The notes under the pieces are model-generated. The model was not told the DNA's origin and did no database searches. It was given only the letters and a program-made list of their open reading frames with translations. From the NCBI GenBank assembly GCA_030040235.1, contig JASHUC010000035.1, positions 1-7,106 on the forward strand: a stretch of 7,106 nt of DNA, written 5' to 3'. The position numbers and the translations under genes are program-made. Below are positions 1 through 5,399 of this stretch, piece by piece (the first letter of the stretch is position 1; the number at the start of each line of letters is the position of its first letter). Source of the DNA: Gammaproteobacteria bacterium. GTDB taxonomy: Bacteria > Pseudomonadota > Gammaproteobacteria > Steroidobacterales > Steroidobacteraceae.

Positions 1-240
1 CAGGTGGGAAGCCGGATCAAGACGGCACGCGCCATGGCGAAGGGCGGCGCCACGACCGAAAACTTCACTTTGCGCGCGCATCAGGATCTCGGAGCCAACG
101 TCACGCTGCACAAGCTCCTCGAGGCCTGTCTGCGCGAAAACGCGCGCCGGATGGCCGAGTATGACTCGCGCCTGCGCCGGCCGCGCCTCGTCCCAGCCCT
201 CGCCCGACTGATGTACCGGATACTTCCGGCGCGCATCTGA
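1..240 (+). CDS. C-terminal end of an unrecognised protein (5' truncated)
   Basis: The frame is open from the first base of the window to a TGA at 238-240, giving the last 79 residues of a protein whose start lies outside. An in-frame GTG at 4-6 need not be the true start. The tail is soluble-looking and rich in Arg, Ala and Leu. It contains a segment reading AHQDLGANVTLHKLLEACL at about residues 25-43, then a basic stretch (RRMAEYDSRLRRPRL), and it ends in an aliphatic helix-like LARLMYRILPARI. That could be a membrane-associating or packing helix, but no signal or catalytic motif is visible. I do not recognise the family. It is the only plus-strand gene and converges on hpnA with 6 bp between stops, so it is not part of the hopanoid transcript. 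That it is really coding is supported by the open left edge, the tight convergent fit, and the lack of any minus-strand gene in these bases. Its function is unknown. Confidence 0.6.
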   Translation, partial: QVGSRIKTARAMAKGGATTENFTLRAHQDLGANVTLHKLLEACLRENARRMAEYDSRLRRPRLVPALARLMYRILPARI

Positions 241-246
241 GCAAAA

Positions 247-1233
247 TCAGCGCAGGTAGCCGTTCGCCTCGAACCAACGTACGGCGTCGCCGAGCGCCTC
301 GCGCGCGGGCCGCCATCGATATCCGAGCTCGCGCTCGGCTTTGGCGCTCGAGAAGAACATCCGTTTGCGCGCCATGCGCACGCCCTCGACCGTGACACGC
401 GTCGCACGCCCCGTGAGTCCCGTGTAGACCTGCGCGGCGTAGGCGATCGGGAGCACCATGGCATGGGGCAGGCGGATACGCGGCGGTTTGCGTCCGACGA
501 GCCCGGCGACGGCCGTGAGGATGTCCCGCAGCGAGAGGTCCTCCCCGCCAAGGATGTAGCGCTCCCCGGGCCGGCCGCGCTCGAGTGCGAGCAGATGACC
601 CGAGGCAACGTCATCGACGTGCACCACGTTCAGACCCGTGTCCACGTACGCCGGGGTCCGGCCTCGGGCGGCATCGACGAGAATCTGCCCCGTCGGGGTG
701 GGCTTCACATCACCGGGCCCCATGGGTGTAGAGGGATTGACGATCACCGCCCGTCCGTGAGCGCGAGCCCAATCGCACACCAGCTGCTCGGCGAGGAATT
801 TGGAGCGCTTGTAATGGCCGATCATGTCGCTCAAGGCCACCGGGGTCTGCTCGGTGCCGGGAGAGCCATCGGCGGGCAGCCCGACCGTCGCAACGCTGCT
901 CGTATAAACGATGTGCTCGGTGCCCGCGCGCCGCGCCGCCTCGAGGATGCTGCGCGTTCCCTCGACGTTCGTTTGGTAGAGGCGCTGCGGATCGGGTGCC
1001 CCGAGACGATAGTCCGCGGCGAGGTGAAACAGCGCCGCGCAGCCTGCGAGTGCCGCATCGAGCGAGGACGGCTCCGAGAGCTCCCCGCACGCCGCCTCGA
1101 CCGCGAGGTCCTGGAGGTTGCGCCGGCTCGAGGAGCTGCGCACGAGGCAGCGCACCTGCCAGCCCCGCTGCAGGAGCGCGCGGGCGACGGCCGCGCCGAC
1201 AAATCCCGAGGCGCCGGTGACGAGGGCCCTCAT
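247..1233 (-). CDS. hpnA: Hopanoid-associated NAD-dependent epimerase/dehydratase-like protein HpnA
   Basis: This 328-residue protein is an extended short-chain dehydrogenase/reductase of the NAD-dependent sugar epimerase type. Visible features are the N-terminal dinucleotide-binding turn TGASGFVG (residues 6-13), a TSS motif at 111-113 and the catalytic YKRSK (YxxxK) at 141-145. These are followed by NPSTPMGPGDVKPTPTG (166-182) and a substrate-side stretch NVVHVDDVASGH (202-213). This is the pattern of the hopanoid-associated sugar epimerase family, and the length fits. The family is named from its clustering with hopanoid genes; its substrate and reaction are not established, so a sugar or hopanoid side-chain role is inference. 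The ATG at 1231-1233 overlaps the hpnG stop as ATGA, which suggests translational coupling; only a weak GGGA lies 8 nt upstream. It is the last gene of the block. No terminator is visible after it, because the opposing gene ends 6 bp beyond its stop. Confidence 0.93.
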   Translation of the reverse strand: MRALVTGASGFVGAAVARALLQRGWQVRCLVRSSSSRRNLQDLAVEAACGELSEPSSLDAALAGCAALFHLAADYRLGAPDPQRLYQTNVEGTRSILEAARRAGTEHIVYTSSVATVGLPADGSPGTEQTPVALSDMIGHYKRSKFLAEQLVCDWARAHGRAVIVNPSTPMGPGDVKPTPTGQILVDAARGRTPAYVDTGLNVVHVDDVASGHLLALERGRPGERYILGGEDLSLRDILTAVAGLVGRKPPRIRLPHAMVLPIAYAAQVYTGLTGRATRVTVEGVRMARKRMFFSSAKAERELGYRWRPAREALGDAVRWFEANGYLR

Positions 1234-1934
1234 CGGTCGGGTCCCGCGAGCGCTCCCGCGCGAGCGATCCGGCGCAGCGAGCGCCGGGCCGCGCGGTAGC
1301 GGCGCCCGAGACGCAGCACTGGCCGAAGGCTCGAAGGCGCGCAGAGCACACGCCCGAGGAGGCGCCCGAGCGACAGCACTCCGGAGGAATCGGTGACTTC
1401 CTCGAGCGCACGAGGCAGCTCATCCGCCGCGCGGTCGACCACCACACGCACCGCAAGGAAGGGTAGTCCGTGGACCTCGGCCACCTCCGCGATGGCGAAG
1501 CTCTCCATATCGACTGCCGCGGCGCGCGTCCGCTGGAATGCATCTGCTTTGTCGGCAGCCGCCGCGAGCAGCCGCGGACTCGTGAGCAAGCGGCCCCGCT
1601 CGAGCGGCCCGACCCCGAGGGCCACGAGGGACTCGCGGACGCGCTCGCCCCAGCGCTGCGCTGCGGACAGAGACCGGCCGCCTCCCTCGAGCAGCACCGT
1701 GTCGGCAACGATTATGGCACCGGGTGGGAGCGCCGGATCGAGCGCTCCGGCGAGCCCGAAGCTCACGAGCGCCCTCGCGCCGGCGTCAACGAGCCTGACT
1801 GCCCCTCGTGCGGCGGCGGTGCACCCCATCCCACTCACGGCGACCAGAGTGCCGTCGTGGAGCCGTGCGAGCCCATCCTGCGCAGGCGTTGCGCGCCCCA
1901 GAGCGCGCGCCTCGGCCGCGAGGGCCGCGACCAC
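1230..1934 (-). CDS. hpnG: Hopanoid-associated nucleoside phosphorylase HpnG (adenosylhopane to ribosylhopane step)
   Basis: The protein is 234 residues from the chosen GTG and belongs to the MTA/SAH nucleosidase and purine phosphorylase fold. HpnG releases adenine from adenosylhopane during bacteriohopanepolyol side-chain synthesis. With residue 1 at the GTG, Glu8 in ALAAEARAL matches the general-acid Glu of MTA/SAH nucleosidase, FGLAGALDP (59-67) is the glycine-rich loop, VDMES (141-145) is the ribose-binding VDME motif, and Asp167 in VVVDRAADELP matches the catalytic Asp. The C-terminus (about 203-234) is Arg-rich. No ATG, GTG or TTG lies in frame between 1934 and an ATG at 2046-2048. The GTG has a GAGG (1941-1944) 6 nt upstream. 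However, the first beta strand is about four residues shorter than in E. coli MTA/SAH nucleosidase, so the longer start (38 more residues, 62 nt overlap with shc) cannot be excluded. The stop overlaps the hpnA start by 4 nt. The family call is firm; the start is less so. Confidence 0.9.
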   Translation of the reverse strand: MVAALAAEARALGRATPAQDGLARLHDGTLVAVSGMGCTAAARGAVRLVDAGARALVSFGLAGALDPALPPGAIIVADTVLLEGGGRSLSAAQRWGERVRESLVALGVGPLERGRLLTSPRLLAAAADKADAFQRTRAAAVDMESFAIAEVAEVHGLPFLAVRVVVDRAADELPRALEEVTDSSGVLSLGRLLGRVLCAPSSLRPVLRLGRRYRAARRSLRRIARAGALAGPDR

Positions 1935-1940
1935 ACCGAG

Positions 1941-1944
1941 CCTC
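1941..1944 (-). promoter_or_regulatory. Ribosome binding site of hpnG
   Basis: GAGG on the minus strand, 6 nt before the GTG at 1932-1934. It is the main reason for choosing that start. It lies at the edge of the palindrome at 1944-1956, sharing base 1944. Confidence 0.5.
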
Positions 1945-1956
1945 GAGAGACTCTCG
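1944..1956. repeat. Perfect short inverted repeat in the shc-hpnG gap
   Basis: The sequence CGAGAGACTCTCG consists of two 6-base arms around a single central base. In RNA it would fold as at least a five-pair hairpin with a three-base loop. It lies in the 52-bp gap between shc and hpnG and touches the GAGG ribosome binding site of hpnG. It could modulate hpnG translation or be a chance palindrome in G+C-rich DNA. There is no U tract, so it does not look like an intrinsic terminator. Confidence 0.4.
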
Positions 1957-1986
1957 CCCGAGCCGGTGAGCGGTCGCGCCGGGGAT

Positions 1987-3954
1987 TCAGCGACCGGCGG
2001 GGAGCCGGTTGCGGTGCGCGGCGAGCGCCCAGAGCGGGAAGTAAGCACAGTAGCCGTGGTATTTCAGATAGAACACGCGCGGGAACCCCGGCGCGGTGAA
2101 CGTCGGGTGACTCCAGAGCCCGTTCGCACCCTGAGTGCGCAGTAAGAATTCGATCCCGCGCCGTACGGGCTCCGTGCCTTGCTCTGCGCAGGCCAGCAGT
2201 GCGAGCAGCGCCCACGCCGTCTGGTACGGATTGCTCTCCGCCGGGCCGCCCGCGAGCGAGCGGTCGGCGTAGCTGTCATTGCTCTCGCCCCATCCGCCAT
2301 CGGCGTTCTGCTGCGAGAGCAGCCAGGCGATGGCGCGGCGCACGGCCGGATCGTCGGCTCTCACCCCGGCCTGGGTGACCGCCGTGAGAACGGACCAGGT
2401 GCCATAGATGTAATTCGTCCCCCAGCGCCCGAACCAGGATCCTTCCGGTTCCTGCTCCTTGCGCAAGTATGCGATGGCGCGCTCGAGCGCATCCCGATGC
2501 TCGGGGAGACCGATCCTGCCGAGCACGGCCACCACGCGCCCCGTGACATCGCTCGTCGGCGGGTCGAGCAGCGCTCCGTGGTCCGCGAAGGGTATCTCGT
2601 TGAGGTAATAGTGGGTGTTGTCGGCGTCGAAGGACGCGAAGCCGCCGTTGCGGCTCTGCATGCCGACGAGCCAATCGCGCGCGCGCCGCATGCACTCCCC
2701 GTAGCGCTCGGGCCGCTCGGCCGTATCCATCGCCCAAACGACCGCTGCGGTGTCATCGAGATCGGGATAGTGATCGTTCAAGAACTGGAAGGGCCATCCC
2801 CCGCAGGGCAGTCCCGGCCGGCGCACCTGCCAGTCCCCCGAAGTGGTCAGCTGCAGGGGCTTCAGCCAATCGAGTGCGCGGGCCGCGGCACTGCGCCCGG
2901 CGGCGCTGCCCTCTTCGTACAGCGCGAGGCACGCCAGCGCCGTGTCCCACACCGGCGAGACGCACGGCTGGCAGTACGAGGAGCCGCCGCGCGTCACGAG
3001 CAGCTTCTCCAGAGCGCGCCGGGCGGTCACCCGTCGCGGGTCGCTCGGCGGATAGCCGAGAATCACGAGCATCTCGAGCGCGTTCACCATCGCGGGGAAG
3101 ATCGCCCCGAGCCCTCCCTCGCCATTCAAGCGCTCGATCACCCAGCGCTCCGCCCGCTCAATCGCCCGCTTGCGCAGACTCCGGGGCACGAACGGGTCGA
3201 TCGTGCGCCCGAGCCGGTCGAGTGCGAGGAACGCCCGGTTGAGCCAGCCCGTGCGGCGAAAGTAATTCGGCTCTTGCTCCGCGGGTGTCGTGAACAGCTC
3301 GCGGATGTCGATGGCGCGCGGATTCTTCGCGCGCGGCTTCAGGGTGGTGAGCACGAATAACGGCACCATCACGGTGCGCGACCAGTAGGAGACCTTGTCG
3401 AGGTGGAACGGGAACCACCGCGGCAGCAGCACGATCTCGACCGGGATGTACGGTACGCCGCGCCAGGGAATCTGGCCGAACAGGGCGAGCGCGATGCGCG
3501 TGAACACATTGGCCCGTGCCGCCCCGCCATGCTCGAGGATCGCAGCGCGCGCCCGCATCATGTGCGGCGCATCGGGCGAGTCGCCCGCGAGCTTCAGCGC
3601 GTAGTAGGCCTTGACGCTGCAGGACAGTTCGAACGCGCCGCCGTAGTAGAGCGGCCAGCCGCCGTGCGATCCCTGGTGGCTGCGCAGGTACACGGCGAGC
3701 TTCCCCTCGAGAACCGGGTCGATCTCGTCGAGGAAGTGCATCATCATGATGTATTCGGCGGGGATGGTGGAGTCGGCCTCGAGCTCGAAGAGCCAGTAGC
3801 CCTCGGCGCTCTGCGCCTCGATGAGCGCGTCGCGCGCCGCGCCGATCGCCCGATCGAGCGCGGAGGCGGCGGGCGCGCGCGCCGATCCGCCCACCACGGC
3901 GCCCTTCACGAGTGCCGCCTCGCGCGCATCCCGGGCGCTAAATCCGCTGGTCAC
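1987..3954 (-). CDS. shc: Squalene-hopene cyclase
   Basis: This 655-residue class II triterpene cyclase folds squalene into hopene or diplopterol at the inner membrane. The acid motif PDLDDTA (397-403; D398, D400, D401) matches the protonating DXDD of characterised cyclases. QW repeats (QxxxGxW/F) are visible at 48-54, 94-100, 433-439, 501-507, 549-555 and 608-614. Other family landmarks are CVSPVWDTALA (331-341), GGWPFQFLNDHYPD (385-398) and GTNYIYGTWSVL (512-523). Length is normal for the family and no key residue is missing. The frame stays open upstream to an ATG at 4282-4284, but that would overlap the synthase gene by over 330 nt and add an Arg-rich non-family leader. The GTG at 3952-3954 has a GGGAG 9 nt upstream and overlaps the preceding stop as GTGA, so it is the likely start and implies translational coupling. 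Synonym hpnF. The substrate is presumably supplied by the upstream synthase. Confidence 0.97.
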   Translation of the reverse strand: MTSGFSARDAREAALVKGAVVGGSARAPAASALDRAIGAARDALIEAQSAEGYWLFELEADSTIPAEYIMMMHFLDEIDPVLEGKLAVYLRSHQGSHGGWPLYYGGAFELSCSVKAYYALKLAGDSPDAPHMMRARAAILEHGGAARANVFTRIALALFGQIPWRGVPYIPVEIVLLPRWFPFHLDKVSYWSRTVMVPLFVLTTLKPRAKNPRAIDIRELFTTPAEQEPNYFRRTGWLNRAFLALDRLGRTIDPFVPRSLRKRAIERAERWVIERLNGEGGLGAIFPAMVNALEMLVILGYPPSDPRRVTARRALEKLLVTRGGSSYCQPCVSPVWDTALACLALYEEGSAAGRSAAARALDWLKPLQLTTSGDWQVRRPGLPCGGWPFQFLNDHYPDLDDTAAVVWAMDTAERPERYGECMRRARDWLVGMQSRNGGFASFDADNTHYYLNEIPFADHGALLDPPTSDVTGRVVAVLGRIGLPEHRDALERAIAYLRKEQEPEGSWFGRWGTNYIYGTWSVLTAVTQAGVRADDPAVRRAIAWLLSQQNADGGWGESNDSYADRSLAGGPAESNPYQTAWALLALLACAEQGTEPVRRGIEFLLRTQGANGLWSHPTFTAPGFPRVFYLKYHGYCAYFPLWALAAHRNRLPAGR

Positions 3955-5132
3955 GGCGCAGCGCTCCCGTCCGAGCGATAGGACGCACGGCCGAAGCGCA
4001 TCGGGACCACTTCGGCGTCGTGCTCTCTCACCGACTGCAGCTCCTGGGCGGCAATGCTTGCGGCGCGGCTGTGGCGGCTTACCTCCTCGGGCGCTGCGAG
4101 TGGCAGATCGCCCGCCGCCCAAGCGAAGAGGTGCTTGAGCGTACGATCGCTGCGCACGGCCAGACCGGTTGTGAGGCGAGTGAGGGCCACCGCCGCGTGT
4201 GAGACTTTCACCTCGGCGCCCGAGGTGAACTGCGGCCGGTTCGCGATGCGGCGCAGCGTGAGCACCGCGAGCCCGATCGACCACAGACAGAACCGTCGAA
4301 TCCCGGGCTCCTCAGGCGGGATGAGCAGCGTGAAGGCGATCGCGTTTCGCAGGTGGCCGTGGGCGATACCAATCAGCTCGCGCAGGCCCGCTGCGAAGCG
4401 CGCATCGTACGGGACCGGCTGCAAGCGGCTCACCTCGATCCCGTGGCGGGCGAACACCTCCCGGGGCAGCCAGCAGGCGCCGCGGCTTCGATCCTCCCAG
4501 ACGTCCTTGAGGATATTGGTCATCTGCAGGCCCTGACCGAAGGAGGCGGCCAGCTCGCGCAGCGCATCCCGCCGCTCCACCGCGAGGCGCGCATGACTGC
4601 CGAAGAGCTCGGTCAGCATCTCCCCGACCACTCCGGCGACGTAGTAGCAGTAGCTGTCGAGGTCGCTCAAGCGGGCAAGTCCACTCAGGCTCGCCGTCCT
4701 CTGGAAATGGTGCATGCCATAGGACATGAGATTGATGCAGCGGCGAATGGCCGCGCGCTGCTCGGGGCCCAGGCGGGCGGTCATGCGGATCACGCGATCC
4801 ATGTTGCGCACGAGGTCCCGTTCGGCGAGCAGCGTCCGCTCGGAAAGAGCGCCGGCCACCTCGCGGGCGAGCGGCCCCGCCTCCTCCCGTCCGGCCACCA
4901 CGGCTGCGAAGCGCTTGAGGTAGCGGTAGGTATCGGCGGCCGACAACATCGGCTCGTCCTCGATCGTATCGGCGATCCGGCACAGCAGGTACGCGCTCGT
5001 GACAGCGCTGCGCAGGCCGAGGGGCAACTGCGGAATCGTCAGCGCGAAGGTGCGCGAGACGTGCGGAAGGATCCTCTCCTGATAGGCTTGGTCGGAAATT
5101 TCCGTAACGGTGGTGAAGGGGCTTCGCGGCAT
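3951..5132 (-). CDS. sqs: Squalene/phytoene synthase family protein, probable single-enzyme squalene synthase
   Basis: This 393-residue all-helical prenyl synthase should join two farnesyl diphosphates head to head. It shows SRTFAL (26-31), the first Asp-rich motif DTIED (55-59), YCYYVAGVVGE (161-171) and the second motif NILKDVWED (206-214). HpnC and HpnD are about 270-300 residues long. Here a further region contains FCLWSIGLAVLTL (281-293) and AEVKVSHAAV (306-315), resembling the NADPH-side region of eukaryotic squalene synthase (FC helix, then VK motif). This favours one enzyme making squalene via presqualene diphosphate with NADPH (EC 2.5.1.21). An HpnD-like enzyme stopping at presqualene diphosphate is the alternative. 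The C-terminal tail (about 345-393) is polar, so the membrane anchor of the eukaryotic enzyme is absent. The ATG is the only usable start: an in-frame TAA lies at 5154-5156 with no other start codon between. Its ribosome binding site is weak. It heads the hopanoid block and overlaps shc by 4 nt. Confidence 0.88.
   Translation of the reverse strand: MPRSPFTTVTEISDQAYQERILPHVSRTFALTIPQLPLGLRSAVTSAYLLCRIADTIEDEPMLSAADTYRYLKRFAAVVAGREEAGPLAREVAGALSERTLLAERDLVRNMDRVIRMTARLGPEQRAAIRRCINLMSYGMHHFQRTASLSGLARLSDLDSYCYYVAGVVGEMLTELFGSHARLAVERRDALRELAASFGQGLQMTNILKDVWEDRSRGACWLPREVFARHGIEVSRLQPVPYDARFAAGLRELIGIAHGHLRNAIAFTLLIPPEEPGIRRFCLWSIGLAVLTLRRIANRPQFTSGAEVKVSHAAVALTRLTTGLAVRSDRTLKHLFAWAAGDLPLAAPEEVSRHSRAASIAAQELQSVREHDAEVVPMRFGRASYRSDGSAAP
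3964..3968 (-). promoter_or_regulatory. Ribosome binding site of shc
   Basis: GGGAG on the minus strand, 9 nt before the GTG at 3952-3954 and inside the last codons of the synthase gene. It supports the short GTG start over the upstream in-frame ATG at 4282-4284. Confidence 0.55.
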
Positions 5133-5254
5133 CGCTGGCTCACGGGCGGAACTTTAGGATCAGCGCCTCTTGTTCAGGGCATGCAAACTAATGGCTCCGC
5201 AACCGTGGCAGTTCCACCCGACCGGGAATCGAGCCAAGCGGGGCCGTATCCGCC

Positions 5255-5266
5255 GGCAATGTTGCC
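5255..5266. repeat. 12-bp inverted repeat upstream of the squalene synthase gene
   Basis: GGCAATGTTGCC has perfect five-base arms (GGCAA/TTGCC) around a TG. It sits 123 bp before the synthase start codon, where an operator could lie. It is short enough to occur by chance, and no regulator family is recognised. Confidence 0.3.
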
Positions 5267-5338
5267 CTATCTGGGTAGCCTGACACTAGAGCGGATGGCA
5301 CCGGCCCTGCCCGCGGGGTGGAGACCGCCACGGTGAGC

Positions 5339-5370
5339 GCCATCTGAGCCGCGACCTGAGCCGCGATGGC
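5339..5370 (-). repeat. 12-bp tandem repeat inside a potential hairpin after parC
   Basis: The unit CTGAGCCGCGA(C/T) occurs twice in tandem at 5344-5355 and 5356-5367 (plus strand), 11 of 12 bases identical. The pair is bracketed by six-base complementary arms GCCATC (5339-5344) and GATGGC (5365-5370). On the minus strand this would make a stem with a 20-nt loop, starting 29 nt after the parC stop. There is no U tract, so a Rho-independent terminator is not supported. A 3'-end stabilising or Rho-related structure, or slippage duplication, is possible. Confidence 0.35.
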
Positions 5371-5399
5371 ATATGTCCGCTCCGGGCGCCGTTTCGCGC

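Larger units (their letters stand above)
5133..5399. other. Intergenic region between parC and the hopanoid block; presumed promoter region
   Basis: This 267-bp stretch holds no convincing gene. Because the four hopanoid genes are tightly packed and start here, their promoter most likely lies in it. The best AT-richer patches are around 5151-5160 (CCTAAAG on the minus strand) and 5181-5195 (ATTAGTTTGCAT), but I could not pair a convincing -35 and -10 at normal spacing. Two structures stand out and are listed separately: a tandem repeat within a hairpin next to the parC end, and a 12-bp palindrome. No T-rich intrinsic terminator follows parC, so read-through into the hopanoid genes is possible. 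Confidence 0.5.

Noticed and set aside
463..1299. Long plus-strand open frame opposite hpnA and the end of hpnG
   Set aside because: It is antisense to two well-supported genes, with Arg-rich low-complexity composition and no recognisable motif.
2179..3360. Long open frame (393 codons) on the plus strand opposite shc
   Set aside because: Shc on the minus strand is unmistakable across the same bases. The plus-strand product is Arg/Ala/Pro-rich with no family motif, a common effect of G+C-rich codon use keeping antisense frames open.
3955..4284. N-terminal extension of shc to an upstream ATG
   Set aside because: It would overlap the synthase gene by more than 330 nt. The added residues are Arg/Gly-rich and unlike cyclases, whereas the GTG at 3952-3954 has a good ribosome binding site and a GTGA overlap.
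4353..5336. Plus-strand open frame opposite the squalene synthase and running into the intergenic gap
   Set aside because: It mirrors the real synthase gene, and its translation has no family motif and is biased in composition.
5188..5343. Minus-strand 51-codon open frame in the gap before the squalene synthase
   Set aside because: It has no ribosome binding site, its start lies inside the potential hairpin, and its product is Pro/Ala/Arg-rich with no motif. Kept as non-coding, with low certainty.
5339..5370. Intrinsic terminator of parC
   Set aside because: The hairpin has only six pairs around a 20-nt loop and no U tract follows on the minus strand.
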